NCBI RefSeq assembly: GCF_050574275.1
Contig: NZ_CP192260.1
Location: 1,612,001 to 1,676,000, forward strand
Direction of reading: 5' to 3'
Source: Virgibacillus_F flavescens
GTDB lineage: Bacteria; Bacillota; Bacilli; Bacillales; Amphibacillaceae
DNA length: 64,000 nt
A program made the position numbers and the translations under genes. Positions within the stretch are counted from its first letter, which is position 1. The number at the start of each line of letters is the position of its first letter. Of the stretch, positions 7,610 to 16,817 are shown one piece after another. Under the pieces are notes generated by a model. That model had not been told where the DNA came from. It was given only the letters and a program-made list of their open reading frames with translations, and did no database searches.

Positions 7610-8341
7610 TTAGACCTTTTTCTGGTTTATAGCTGCATTAATTTGTACCCAGTCCTTGTTTTCCTGCAAAAGTTCCATGATATCTTCATGCTCAAATGCG
7701 GGTTTCAACGGATATAGCGTTGTTAGTATTTTTTCTATTAATCTAAAGTCTTCATGTGTATCAACTGTAAAACGATAATTACTATCATCTCTTTCATGCA
7801 ATGCTTGGTCTACTGTAAATACAGAAGCGTTTTGATAAATATACGGTGTAACATGTTCTTTTTCGCTTTTGGATGTTGCATGCTGATATGCATGTTCCAG
7901 TGCTTCAAACGACATAATTTCTGTATCGTATCCCCGCGGATATGTTCGATTGATAGTATTGGATATATAATCATACGAAGGATAATTATTGGAATAGTGC
8001 ATAACAATTTTATCAATTACCGCAGGGTCAATAATAGGACAGTCCGACGTTAAACGCACGATTGCCTCTGCGTTGATTTTCTTAGCGGCTTCGTAGTACC
8101 TCGATAAAACATCGTCTTCTGAGCCACGATAATACGAGATTGAATGTCTTTCACAGAAATCAATGATCGGTTGCTCAGATTCATTAGTAGTAGTCGCAAT
8201 CACAATTTCATCAACTAATTTTGCTCGTTTCACCCGTTCAATTTGGTATTCCAGCAATGGTTTATCTAATACTTTTTTCAGTATTTTTCCTGGAAGTCTG
8301 GTCGATCCCATTCGTGCCTGAATAATTGCTACAATCTTCAT
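7610..8341 (-). CDS. SpsF-type cytidylyltransferase, probable CMP-pseudaminic acid synthetase
   Basis: 243 aa. The N-terminus MKIVAIIQARMGSTRLPGK is the nucleotide-binding motif of the SpsF/KdsB-like NTP-transferase family; EIVIATTTNESEQPIIDFC and RLTSDCPIIDPAVID carry the metal-binding Asp. Every other step of CMP-pseudaminic acid synthesis is encoded around it, so it most likely performs the PseF step (CTP + Pse to CMP-Pse + PPi). It differs from the Campylobacter PseF type, which has an IPARGGSKRIPRKN-like start; this SpsF-type version is the form seen in spore-coat polysaccharide loci. It lies 8 nt downstream of pseC. Function by context; alternative substrate is possible. Confidence 0.8.
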   Translation of the reverse strand: MKIVAIIQARMGSTRLPGKILKKVLDKPLLEYQIERVKRAKLVDEIVIATTTNESEQPIIDFCERHSISYYRGSEDDVLSRYYEAAKKINAEAIVRLTSDCPIIDPAVIDKIVMHYSNNYPSYDYISNTINRTYPRGYDTEIMSFEALEHAYQHATSKSEKEHVTPYIYQNASVFTVDQALHERDDSNYRFTVDTHEDFRLIEKILTTLYPLKPAFEHEDIMELLQENKDWVQINAAINQKKV

Positions 8342-8349
8342 ATGCTCAC

Positions 8350-9507
8350 CTACTTCAGTTGGTGTTTTTTAACTAGATTTTCAATGGTATCAATTACATA
8401 CTGAACGTCATCATCGGTCATCACAGGAAATAGTGGTAACGTGATAATCTTTTCATATAAATTTTCTGCATTTAAAAAGTCACCCTTTTTATATCCGAGT
8501 TCCTGATAATAGGGTTGTAGATGAACCGGTATATAATGAACGTTTACGCCAATATTTGCTTGTTGTAATGCTTCAAAAAACTGTTTGCGGTTAATAGATA
8601 ATAGTTCGGTTCTTAACTGAACTATATATAAATGCCAACTTGAATTACCGTCTTCGTCTTGAAAGGGGGTAATTATTTCCTCTAATGAACCAAATGCTTT
8701 CGTATATTGATCAACAATTTGCCTGCGTCTTTCTACAAAACTGTTTAGTTTCTCAACCTGACTAGATCCTAATGCTGCCTGTATATCTGTCATTCGATAG
8801 TTATAACCTAAAAATTGCATTTCATAGTACCATGGGCCATGGTTTTCATGTAATAAAGCGCTATCTCGCGTAATGCCATGTGAACGAAACTGACGCAATT
8901 TTTCATACAAATCTTTGTCATTTGTCGTGATTATTCCACCTTCACCAGTTGTAATATGTTTTACAGGGTGGAAGCTAAACATAGTCATATCAGCAATAGA
9001 ACCAACCTTGAATTCCTTATACGTTGCACCAATCGCATGTGCAGCATCTTCGATAACGATTAAATTGTGTTCTTTAGCAAGTTTCATAATCGCATCCAAA
9101 TCAGCTGGTTGGCCAGTAAAATCGACAGGAATAATCGCTTTTGTTTTCGATGTGATTTTTTTAAAGATTTCATTTGGATCAATATTATAGGTACGCTGAT
9201 CGATATCCGCAAAAACAGGAGTACCACCTTGGTATAAAACACAATTTGCACTAGCAGCAAAGGTCATCGGCGTCGTGATTACTTCATCACCTTCTTGAAC
9301 ACCTGCTGCAAAGACTGCACCGTGTAATGCAGCGGTGCCATTAGAGAATGCGACCGCATAATTGGAACCTACGTAGGAAGCGACTTTTTCTTCAAATTTA
9401 CTCACGGCAGGTCCAGTTGTTAAATAATCACTTCTTAGCACGTCTACCACTGCCTGAATATCGTCCTCATCAATTGCCTGACGACCGTAGGGGATGAAAT
9501 TCGGCAT
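8350..9507 (-). CDS. pseC: UDP-4-amino-4,6-dideoxy-N-acetyl-beta-L-altrosamine transaminase
   Basis: 385-aa PLP aminotransferase of the DegT/DnrJ/EryC1/StrS family. The PLP-binding Lys lies in FSFHPVKHITTGEGG (about residue 185); the N-terminal motif YGRQAIDEDDIQAVVDVL and NGTAALHGAVFAAGV are typical of PseC. It aminates the 4-keto product of PseB with glutamate as donor. Its start is 1 nt from the end of pseB, so the two are tightly coupled, and the PseB-PseC order agrees with the pathway. Confidence 0.92.
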   Translation of the reverse strand: MPNFIPYGRQAIDEDDIQAVVDVLRSDYLTTGPAVSKFEEKVASYVGSNYAVAFSNGTAALHGAVFAAGVQEGDEVITTPMTFAASANCVLYQGGTPVFADIDQRTYNIDPNEIFKKITSKTKAIIPVDFTGQPADLDAIMKLAKEHNLIVIEDAAHAIGATYKEFKVGSIADMTMFSFHPVKHITTGEGGIITTNDKDLYEKLRQFRSHGITRDSALLHENHGPWYYEMQFLGYNYRMTDIQAALGSSQVEKLNSFVERRRQIVDQYTKAFGSLEEIITPFQDEDGNSSWHLYIVQLRTELLSINRKQFFEALQQANIGVNVHYIPVHLQPYYQELGYKKGDFLNAENLYEKIITLPLFPVMTDDDVQYVIDTIENLVKKHQLK

Positions 9508-9508
9508 A

Positions 9509-10492
9509 TTAATTTACACCTTTGCCTGTGTTAACCAGTTCACGTAAATCATTCACGGATAGCCAATCCTCATTGATATCACTTACATAACTAAATCCAT
9601 CTTCCAGGCTCTTGCCACCATTCGCATACTCATCTTTCCACCAAGAAAATTCTGGCTGGATCACATAGTAGTCACCCATATCTATTGTTCGCCGAGCATC
9701 ATCCTCGGTAATCATAGCTTCGTGCAACTTTTCACCCGGTCTAATCCCCACAAATTTAATTTTACAATTAGGTGCAATTGCTTCCGCTAAATCAGTGACT
9801 TTCATGCTAGGAATTTTAGGAATAAATATTTCCCCGCCGTGCATTCTGTCAAAGTTATCGATAACGAATTGAACTCCCTTATCCAACGTAATCCAAAAAC
9901 GAGTCATGCGTTCATCCGTAATAGGAATCGTGCCTGTTTCTTTTTCTTTCTCAAAGAAGGGAACGACGCTTCCACGGCTACCAACCACATTTCCATACCT
10001 TACCACTGCGAAAGAGGTATCTTTATCTCCGGCATACGAGTTTGCTGCGACAAAAAGTTTATCTGAAGCTAATTTAGTCGCACCGTATAAGTTGATAGGA
10101 CTAGCTGCCTTATCAGTACTTAATGCGATTACTTTTGTAACACCTCTATCAATGGCTGCTTCTACAATATTTTGTGCGCCATTAATATTGGTTTTTACTG
10201 CTTCAAATGGATTATATTCACAAGCCCCGACGTGCTTTAAAGCAGCAGCGTGCACAACAAAGTCAACACCATCAAAAGCTCTATATAAACGGTCTTTATC
10301 ACGGACATCGCCAATAAAGAAACGCATACGACTATCCGTGAACTCCTGCGCCATTTCATATTGTTTTAATTCATCCCGGCTGAAAACGATAACTTTCTTA
10401 ACATCATAGGATAATATTTTTTTAATAAATTTCTGTCCAAATGAACCAGTTCCGCCAGTTACTAATATCGTTTTATTTCTAAAAATATTCAT
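9509..10492 (-). CDS. pseB: UDP-N-acetylglucosamine 4,6-dehydratase (inverting)
   Basis: 327-aa extended short-chain dehydrogenase (NAD(P)-binding GTGSFG near the N-terminus in VTGGTGSFGQKFIKKIL). STDKAASPINLYGATKLASD carries the Lys and Tyr-xxx-Lys catalytic set of the PseB/FlaA1 family, which has a lysine in place of the usual catalytic residues and inverts C5. First step of the pathway, and first gene of the pseB-C-F-H-I minus-strand operon. The 200-bp upstream stretch is AT-rich; a weak SigD-like GACGATAA (complement of 10573-10580) is present, but I do not call a promoter. Confidence 0.93.
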   Translation of the reverse strand: MNIFRNKTILVTGGTGSFGQKFIKKILSYDVKKVIVFSRDELKQYEMAQEFTDSRMRFFIGDVRDKDRLYRAFDGVDFVVHAAALKHVGACEYNPFEAVKTNINGAQNIVEAAIDRGVTKVIALSTDKAASPINLYGATKLASDKLFVAANSYAGDKDTSFAVVRYGNVVGSRGSVVPFFEKEKETGTIPITDERMTRFWITLDKGVQFVIDNFDRMHGGEIFIPKIPSMKVTDLAEAIAPNCKIKFVGIRPGEKLHEAMITEDDARRTIDMGDYYVIQPEFSWWKDEYANGGKSLEDGFSYVSDINEDWLSVNDLRELVNTGKGVN

Positions 10493-10644
10493 GTCTATAA
10501 CCTTCTTTTCGTTGTAAGTAGTTTGATAGATTGTACTTTTATTGTACCAAATAATAATGTATACTATGTTAATTATCGTCTATTAGATAGTAAATATTAA
10601 GTATTGTTTCTATTATAAGCTAAACTAAATTTAATAAATTCAAC

Positions 10645-10686
10645 AAAAAAACCTTCTGAAATAATTTTAATTTCAGAAGGTTTTTT
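10645..10686 (-). terminator. Terminator of the nhaC-type antiporter gene
   Basis: Nearly perfect 15- to 17-bp stem (AACCTTCTGAAAT / ATTTCAGAAGGTT) with a T run on the minus strand, 5 nt past the stop codon of the antiporter gene. The stem also has a T run on the + strand. Confidence 0.88.
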
Positions 10687-10691
10687 CCTAT

Positions 10692-12200
10692 TTAAAATAC
10701 AAACCCTGCAACCAAAAACATCACTCCAGCTATTCCTGCCGCTACCAACGCATATGGCAGCTGCGTGTTAATATGCTCCATATGATCGCTTCCGGCTCCG
10801 ATAGAGGACATTAAACTCGTATCGGATATTGGTGATGTATGGTCACCGAATGCTCCACCAGATAGTACTGCTGCTGCAGCCAGAATTGGGTCTCCGCCTA
10901 CTGCGAGCATGAGTGATACCGAGATTGGCATCATGATTGCCCATGTACCGAATGACGTTCCCATGGAGAAGGAAACGAACGCTGAAATGGCGAACACGGC
11001 TAATGGGATGATCGCAGATGGGATCACGCCAGCTGCAGCTTCACCAATAAAGATGGCTGCACCAGTTCCTTCAGGTGCGGCTGCGCGCATCACGTCACCA
11101 AGCGTTACTGCTAGGATTATGATAACACCGCCCAGGATAACGCTTTTACTTCCTTCAAATAATTCGTTCGAAAATTCCTTTGCTGTCATTAGCTTACTTC
11201 GTACATATTTAACGAAAGCAATGATTATTCCAACGGAAAAGCTGATGATCAGCATCATATTACCACCGAATGGAAGAGCTGGTAATTCAGTGAAATAAGG
11301 AAGTGTATAACTCCACAATCCTAAAACTACGAGAACGATGACAGAAATACCAAGAGGCAGCAACATGTCTGATACTTTTCCATTTTTTAAACCTTCTTGC
11401 TCCGCTACTGGTTCTTGAGCGCCGGTTGTGGCAGCAACTTCTTCACGCGTTGTTTCGTTAAGATTTTGAGCGTGCTGCTCGGCTTTTTTCATTGGTCCAA
11501 AGTCTTTCAGCTTTCCTGATGCAAAAAGGAAAACCATGATGAGGATGACAATATTATAGAAATTGTATGGGATGGTTTGTGCAAGTCCAGTAATCGGGTC
11601 ATCTACCCCTGGAATATTATCAACCATTAACGCTCCCATAAACGCAACCCAACCTGAGATGGGAACAATTACGTTAATTGGTGACGAAGTTGAATCAAGA
11701 AAGAATGCCAGCTTGGCACGTGAGATTCGCATTTTATCATAAATGGGTCGGAAAACAGTACCTGTGGCAAGCGAACTGAAATAGGCACTTGTAAATAACA
11801 TGCTTCCCATTGCTGCGGTAGAAACCTGTGCACCTTCTTTTGACTTTACCTTGCCGGCAAGCCACTGACCAAATGCATAAGCGCCGCCTGACTTGTTTAA
11901 CACGCCAATAAAGGCACCGAGCAATAATACGATAATTAACAGTTCTGCTCGTCCGGAATCTTTTACGAGTCCCATTCCATAGACGTTTTCATCTGGATTC
12001 GCTGGATGGCCAGCTATTGCTCCAAATAAATTAACAATCGAAAATACAAGTGAATGTATGATTCCATTAACTCTTGCATCTACCATGATAGTTCCGATTA
12101 AAATTCCCGCCATAAGTGACGGAACTACTCGTTTCGAGATGATCGCGAGTGTAAGCGCGACTACTGATGGCAGTAAAGACCAAATTCCAAAGTGATCCAT
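10692..12200 (-). CDS. NhaC-family Na+/H+ antiporter
   Basis: 502-aa integral membrane protein with about 11-12 hydrophobic segments. The N-terminus (WSLLPSVVALTLAIISKRVVPSLMAGILIG) and the C-terminal half (SFSMGTSFGTWAIMMPISV; LSGGAFGDHTSPISDTSLMSS) are highly conserved in the NhaC family (ion transporter superfamily), which exchanges Na+ or a metabolite for H+. A long hydrophilic loop lies near residues 240-275. SD GGGGAGGA precedes ATG. The gene has its own terminator and is separate from the two-component operon upstream. Exact substrates cannot be predicted; related proteins include malate/lactate and tyrosine transporters. Confidence 0.85.
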   Translation of the reverse strand: MDHFGIWSLLPSVVALTLAIISKRVVPSLMAGILIGTIMVDARVNGIIHSLVFSIVNLFGAIAGHPANPDENVYGMGLVKDSGRAELLIIVLLLGAFIGVLNKSGGAYAFGQWLAGKVKSKEGAQVSTAAMGSMLFTSAYFSSLATGTVFRPIYDKMRISRAKLAFFLDSTSSPINVIVPISGWVAFMGALMVDNIPGVDDPITGLAQTIPYNFYNIVILIMVFLFASGKLKDFGPMKKAEQHAQNLNETTREEVAATTGAQEPVAEQEGLKNGKVSDMLLPLGISVIVLVVLGLWSYTLPYFTELPALPFGGNMMLIISFSVGIIIAFVKYVRSKLMTAKEFSNELFEGSKSVILGGVIIILAVTLGDVMRAAAPEGTGAAIFIGEAAAGVIPSAIIPLAVFAISAFVSFSMGTSFGTWAIMMPISVSLMLAVGGDPILAAAAVLSGGAFGDHTSPISDTSLMSSIGAGSDHMEHINTQLPYALVAAGIAGVMFLVAGFVF

Positions 12201-12289
12201 CGTCGTGTCCTCCCCAGTGAATAATAGTTAGATTTGTCTAAATACTTATTTCACAGTATAAGGAAAAACAACCGATGAACCTACAGAAA

Positions 12290-12331
12290 AAAAAGAAAAA
12301 AAGAGTGTCGGGCATCAACGCTCGATCACTC
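12290..12331 (-). terminator. Terminator after response regulator gene
   Basis: On the minus strand GAGTG-A-TCG ... CGA-CACTC followed by seven T residues, immediately after the stop codon of the response regulator gene. Confidence 0.75.
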
Positions 12332-12333
12332 CA

Positions 12334-12954
12334 CTAGTTTGTATACCATTCATAAAGCATCTTCGGTCGTCCGATCCGTTGGTAGCTTGTTATTTGTTTT
12401 GCCTTACCGATTTCAAGCAGATGCATGACGTACCGGTAAACAGTTGGATAGGCTAGGCCGACTTCTTTAGCGATTTGATCTACAGAAGCAGGTGAAGCAG
12501 TCGATTGCATGTAATCTGCTATATGATTCAATGTTTTTTTACTGATTCCTTTTGTTGTAAAAACGTCATCCTGGTTATGGTGTGTGTCCTGCATATTAGC
12601 AAGGCGGATGTGCAATTGAATCCGGGCGATGATGTCCGGTGCTTTGACTGGTTTTAACGCAAAATCTGTCGCTCCCTGTTCCAGGAACTGATTAGCAATT
12701 TCCTGTCGTTCATCGACAGTTAGAATGATTACGGGAATCTGATGATTAAGTTTGCGAATTTCGATTAGTGTTTCGTATCCATCCATTTCCGGCATGTGGT
12801 AATCGATTAACAGAAGATCTGGTTTCTCGCGTTGAAATACATCCAAACCTCGTTTGCCGTTTTCAGCGGTTATAAAATCCCAGCCAGCATATTTGCAGAT
12901 TTCGCCCAGCATGTAGCGGAGGGATTTGTCGTCATCAATGATTAATATCTTCAT
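12334..12954 (-). CDS. Response regulator with REC domain and C-terminal DNA-binding domain
   Basis: 206 aa. REC domain residues 1-120 with acidic pocket IIDDDKS, phosphoacceptor Asp51 in LLLIDYHMPEMDG and Lys101 in ALKPVK. The C-terminal 65 residues form a winged or simple helix-turn-helix (ASVDQIAKEVGLAYPTVYRYV) resembling the CitT/DctR group that controls carboxylate uptake genes. I chose ATG at 12954 because GAGGAG lies 10 nt upstream and the REC domain begins here; upstream in-frame sequence is inside the kinase gene. It overlaps the kinase gene by 20 nt. Target genes are unknown; the adjacent NhaC-type transporter gene is a candidate. Confidence 0.85.
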   Translation of the reverse strand: MKILIIDDDKSLRYMLGEICKYAGWDFITAENGKRGLDVFQREKPDLLLIDYHMPEMDGYETLIEIRKLNHQIPVIILTVDERQEIANQFLEQGATDFALKPVKAPDIIARIQLHIRLANMQDTHHNQDDVFTTKGISKKTLNHIADYMQSTASPASVDQIAKEVGLAYPTVYRYVMHLLEIGKAKQITSYQRIGRPKMLYEWYTN

Positions 12955-14287
12955 AGCGCAGTGTCTCCTCAGGTAATTTAATCCAAAACGTCGTTCCTTT
13001 TTTGTACACCGTATCGATCTCAAGCTTTGCATGATGGTCATTAGCAACAGTTTTCACAAACGTCAGCCCAACTCCGGGATGTGATTTTGTGCTAAAGCCA
13101 GGCTGATAGATTTTTTTTAATAGATTTGTACTTATACCAATACCATTATCCTTTACCCCTAGCCATAATTCTCGATCAACCATCTTAGTTAAAACAGTCA
13201 CTTTTCCGTGTTCTTGTTCCTGAATGGAATCTCCAGCGTTATCAATAAGGTTTACGATTGCGCGGGTAACGCGGATTTTGTTTATATAAAGTTCGATATT
13301 TTCGTCCGCTTCGAGCTGAAATGTATACGAAATGGATTTGTCGGCAAGTTTATTGGCGCGAACATACTCAATCAGGCTTTTCAGCGAACACCAATTCTTT
13401 TTCTCCACATATAAAATTTCAGACACCATGTCACTGGTAGACTGGATTGCATCGGCAATATTGTCGGAGTACGCTTCAATTTCTTTATTCTTCGTTTTCA
13501 AGCGAATCAACGAGTTTAGCCCGTCGATTAGTGAGAGCGGTGTTTTCAAATCATGAACCAGGTGCAGTGCTTCACGTCCATTTCGTGACTCGATCATTTC
13601 ACCGCGGGCAATGTCCAGATCCCGGCTAATTCGCCATTTCTGCTCGGATACTGTTAAGTAAACAGCAAGCACAATCGCATTTACGACGAAAATACTGCAA
13701 AGTGTGACGCTGTAAATCGACAGTGTATACCCATAATCTATTGTTAATGCGATTGACTTCAGTTCACTTGAGATTGGCCCACCGCCAAAATCATAAGCAG
13801 ACAGTAAAGTTACTGTATCGAGCCACTGAATCCCAAATAAAATTTGTGCCAAAACAAATGATTTTAAAACAGGACGCAGACGACCTTTGCCAAGTATATG
13901 GAGCAGCGTAATGGATACTAGCAAAATTAAAGCTGGCCCACCGAAGTGATAGTTTAGTGGGTTGTACATATTGATGATCAAATAAACTAGCGGAATAATG
14001 ATCACTGGAACGATTACTTTTAAGATAGGTTTATTAAAACGGTAACCAAGTTCATCGCCAAGTAATAGTGCACCTATATAGTGGGGGAGAGCACGGACTG
14101 TATTCAACATAACCAGCACGAACGCAGTCAGCATAAGTGTATTCCCGCTCGGGTCATTGCGAAGCTGATCCATTAAATAGGCAAGTCCTGCTTCCTCAAC
14201 CCCAAGCCAGAGCGGCATGGTAATTCCAATAATGATGAGGCTAATATGTATAGCGATTCGATTGTTGGATTTTATTTTTGAAAACAT
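12935..14287 (-). CDS. Membrane sensor histidine kinase
   Basis: 450 aa. Residues about 10-215 hold six or seven hydrophobic segments with little extracellular sequence, so sensing is probably within or near the membrane. The dimerisation/phosphoacceptor helix has LHLVHDLKTPLSLIDGL (His245), then the HATPase_c domain: N box LIDNAGDSI, G1 VKDNGIGI, G2 HPGVGLTFVK. The stimulus cannot be read from sequence. Co-transcribed with the downstream response regulator (20-nt overlap). The membrane domain resembles no family that I can name with certainty. Confidence 0.87.
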   Translation of the reverse strand: MFSKIKSNNRIAIHISLIIIGITMPLWLGVEEAGLAYLMDQLRNDPSGNTLMLTAFVLVMLNTVRALPHYIGALLLGDELGYRFNKPILKVIVPVIIIPLVYLIINMYNPLNYHFGGPALILLVSITLLHILGKGRLRPVLKSFVLAQILFGIQWLDTVTLLSAYDFGGGPISSELKSIALTIDYGYTLSIYSVTLCSIFVVNAIVLAVYLTVSEQKWRISRDLDIARGEMIESRNGREALHLVHDLKTPLSLIDGLNSLIRLKTKNKEIEAYSDNIADAIQSTSDMVSEILYVEKKNWCSLKSLIEYVRANKLADKSISYTFQLEADENIELYINKIRVTRAIVNLIDNAGDSIQEQEHGKVTVLTKMVDRELWLGVKDNGIGISTNLLKKIYQPGFSTKSHPGVGLTFVKTVANDHHAKLEIDTVYKKGTTFWIKLPEETLRYEDINH

Positions 14288-14422
14288 TACGTGCCCCCTT
14301 AAGAAAAAAAAGAAAAGAAATTGCTCAGGTATCCTGTTTATGAAATACTATGATAATTGCTATCTATTGTAATATAATTCTGTGATTTATAAAAATATAT
14401 GGACTACTTTGGAGTGATAAAT

Positions 14423-15589
14423 ATGCATTTATTAGATGAAGCTAAACAATTTTCCAGTCAATTAACAGAATGGAGAAGAACGATGCACCAGCATCCGGAG
14501 CTAGGATTTGAAGAACATAAAACTTCTGCATTTGTAATGGAGAAGCTGCGTGAAATGGGATATGAAGATGTCGAACAAGTAGCGAAGACCGGTGTAGTCG
14601 CACTGCTTCACGGCAAAGCGACAGGGGAGACTGTTGCTCTCCGTGCTGATATGGATGCCCTGCCAATCCCGGATGAAAAAGATGTAGAGTACAAATCTAC
14701 TAACGAGGGAATAGCACACTTATGCGGTCATGACGGTCATACCACCATGCTGCTCGGTGCTGCGAAACTATTAATGGCTAACCCGCCAGAACGGGGATCA
14801 ATTAAATTAATTTTTCAGCCCGCCGAAGAAGGGTTGTTCGGAGCAGAAGCGTTAATTAAGCATGGGGTTTTACAAAATCCTGATGTGAAAGAAATTGCGG
14901 GGTTGCATGTGAATCCGGATGTTCCTACTGGGCAAGTTACGTGCGCAGAAAAAGAAGTATGCGCTGCAGCGGATTTTTTTAAGCTTGAGATCATTGGTGA
15001 AGGTGGGCACGCCGCACACCCGCATAAAGCGAAGGATTCCATCACGATTGCTGCCGAGGTTGTAAGTGCATTACAGCAATTAATCAGTCGAGAAATCGAT
15101 CCACTTGCACCGACTGTGATGACAATTGGTCAAATTCATGGCGGTACTGCAGACAACGCTATCGCACCTCGTGTGAAAATGGGAGGCACCGTTCGAACGC
15201 TTGATAATGATGTGCGCTATCAGATCGAGGAAAAAATGGAGCGTTTAGTCAAAGGTATGACAGATGCGTTTGGTGCAACCTATTCGCTTGAATATAATTA
15301 TTTTTACCCTGCTTTAGTGAATGATTCAGCACTTGTTCCAACAGTAAAAGCCGCTGTGGAAAAAACATTAGGCGATGATCGGTTTGCGATCGTAAAACCT
15401 TCGATGGGCGGGGAGGACTTTTCTTTTTATGCGAACGAAATTCCCGGAGTATTTTTCAGATTAGGCGTACGCAACGAGCAAAAAAATGCTGTCTACCCGC
15501 TTCATCACTCAAAGTTCGATCTCGACGAAGACGCATTGCCAAACGGTGCAGCTATCCTTGCGCAATGGGCGCTAGACCGGCTGGCGTAA
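14423..15589 (+). CDS. M20-family metallo-aminoacylase/amidohydrolase
   Basis: 388 aa. Zinc-dependent peptidase M20 of the hippurate hydrolase/N-acyl-amino-acid amidohydrolase group. The opening WRRTMHQHPELGFEEHKTS, LRADMDALPIPD and AHLCGHDGHTTMLLGAAK with FQPAEEG carry the metal ligands and catalytic Glu; the inserted dimerisation domain follows (GEGGHAAHPHKAKDSI), and SMGGEDFSFY is near the end. I chose ATG at 14423 with GGAG 8 nt upstream; the in-frame ATG at 14399 has no SD. It lies divergent from the two-component genes. Substrate is unknown: N-acyl amino acids, indole-acetyl conjugates or peptidoglycan-derived amides are possible. Confidence 0.88.
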   Translation: MHLLDEAKQFSSQLTEWRRTMHQHPELGFEEHKTSAFVMEKLREMGYEDVEQVAKTGVVALLHGKATGETVALRADMDALPIPDEKDVEYKSTNEGIAHLCGHDGHTTMLLGAAKLLMANPPERGSIKLIFQPAEEGLFGAEALIKHGVLQNPDVKEIAGLHVNPDVPTGQVTCAEKEVCAAADFFKLEIIGEGGHAAHPHKAKDSITIAAEVVSALQQLISREIDPLAPTVMTIGQIHGGTADNAIAPRVKMGGTVRTLDNDVRYQIEEKMERLVKGMTDAFGATYSLEYNYFYPALVNDSALVPTVKAAVEKTLGDDRFAIVKPSMGGEDFSFYANEIPGVFFRLGVRNEQKNAVYPLHHSKFDLDEDALPNGAAILAQWALDRLA

Positions 15590-15658
15590 TCGCCACATGA
15601 ACTTTTCCTATGTAACGCTTATACTTTTACGGTGAAATGTATTACAATATAGACATAC

Positions 15659-15674
15659 GTGTAATGCATTACAC
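15659..15674. promoter_or_regulatory. Perfect 16-bp palindrome before fabI, candidate operator
   Basis: GTGTAATGCATTACAC is a perfect dyad, 27 bp before the fabI start and just downstream of a plausible -10 (TACAAT or TATAGA near 15645-15652). The sequence does not resemble the FapR box expected for Bacillus fatty-acid genes. The regulator is unknown. Confidence 0.6.
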
Positions 15675-15701
15675 ATGCAGTAAATTTATGGAGGTACATA
15701 T

Positions 15702-16481
15702 ATGAACGGATTAATGAACGGAAAGAATATTGTCGTAATGGGAGTGGCGAACAACAGAAGTATCGCCTGGGGCATTGCAAAAGCTTTGCATAATGCCGGA
15801 GCGAATCTGATTTTCACAAACCGCCAGGAACGTTCTAAAAAGAAATTGGAAAGACTGTTAAACGAAAACGATATTAATGATTCCTTATTGGTATCATGTG
15901 ATGTAGCCGACGACGAAAGTATCGCCGCTGCATTTAAAGAAATCGGCGAAAAGGTTGACGTTATTCACGGTGTCGTACACTCGGTTGCCTTTGCTGACCG
16001 CGATGATCTGAACGGAGATTTTGTGGAAACGTCCCGAAAAGGTTATCTGATGGCACAGGATATCAGCTCCTACTCACTGGTTGCCGTGACAAGAGAAGCA
16101 CGCAAGATTATGACCGAGGGTGGCGGAATCGTTACACAGACTTATCTCGGAGCAGAAAAAGTAGTAAAAAACTACAACGTCATGGGAGTAGCAAAAGCTG
16201 CGCTTGAAGCTAGCGTGCGTTACTTAGCTGAAGACGTTGGACCAGCAGGAATTCGCGTCAACGCAGTTTCAGCAGGACCTGTCCGGACCCTGTCAGCAAA
16301 AGGTGTTTCCGGATTTAACGATAAATTATCTATAATAGAAGAAAAAGCTCCACTACGTCGTCATATTGATCAGGACCAAGTAGGGGATGCAACGCTATTT
16401 TTATTAAGCGAAATGGCCCGCGGGGTTACTGGCGAAGTGCTGCACGTCGATTCAGGCTTCCATATACTTGCTGGATCTTAA
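15702..16481 (+). CDS. fabI: Enoyl-[acyl-carrier-protein] reductase
   Basis: 259-aa short-chain dehydrogenase, FabI type, catalysing the last step of each fatty-acid elongation cycle with NAD(P)H. GVANNRSIAWGIAKAL is the FabI nucleotide-binding loop; the catalytic Tyr-x6-Lys set is in KNYNVMGVAKAALEAS, preceded by the second FabI tyrosine in TQTYLGAEK; SAGPVRTLSAKG follows. GGAGG lies 9 nt before ATG. The gene is monocistronic between the palindromic operator candidate and a terminator. Confidence 0.95.
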   Translation: MNGLMNGKNIVVMGVANNRSIAWGIAKALHNAGANLIFTNRQERSKKKLERLLNENDINDSLLVSCDVADDESIAAAFKEIGEKVDVIHGVVHSVAFADRDDLNGDFVETSRKGYLMAQDISSYSLVAVTREARKIMTEGGGIVTQTYLGAEKVVKNYNVMGVAKAALEASVRYLAEDVGPAGIRVNAVSAGPVRTLSAKGVSGFNDKLSIIEEKAPLRRHIDQDQVGDATLFLLSEMARGVTGEVLHVDSGFHILAGS

Positions 16482-16494
16482 TTAAATGAAGGAG

Positions 16495-16527
16495 GGTGCG
16501 CTGGATTGATTAGCGCACCTTTTTTTG
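16495..16527 (+). terminator. fabI terminator
   Basis: GGTGCGCT / AGCGCACC stem with 9-nt loop and seven T residues. Confidence 0.9.
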
Positions 16528-16757
16528 TAGGTTAATTTGGTGAGGTGGTTGCGTGCGGTTGCGCAGTTCGGGATACAGGCGGATGTGTGTGGAATACAAG
16601 CGGGTAATCAAAATACTGTCCACTCCAACCGAAATACTAGCCACCAATCAAACTATACAGTCCAAACATACAATTTTAAAAGGGCATACAAAAAAATGCA
16701 CACCCTCAAAAAACCAAACATTTGTTCGTATTTTTGTGGTTTAATTGGTATGATTTG

Positions 16758-16766
16758 TGCTATACT
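16758..16766 (+). promoter_or_regulatory. Extended -10 promoter of toxin mRNA
   Basis: TGCTATACT (TGn plus TATACT), about 50 nt before the toxin start; the -35 is poor. The antisense RNA on the other strand has an almost identical box (TGGTATACT). The stretch 16528-16757 shows nothing else that I can support. Confidence 0.55.
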
Positions 16767-16817
16767 ATCAATTAGATAAGCTTCTTTTAGGAGTGGTCGG
16801 CTAGCCCTAAGGGGGTG

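Noticed and set aside
16537..16779. Open frames of 60-80 codons between fabI and the toxin locus
   Set aside because: No Shine-Dalgarno, low-complexity composition, overlapping alternatives in two frames and no recognisable domain.
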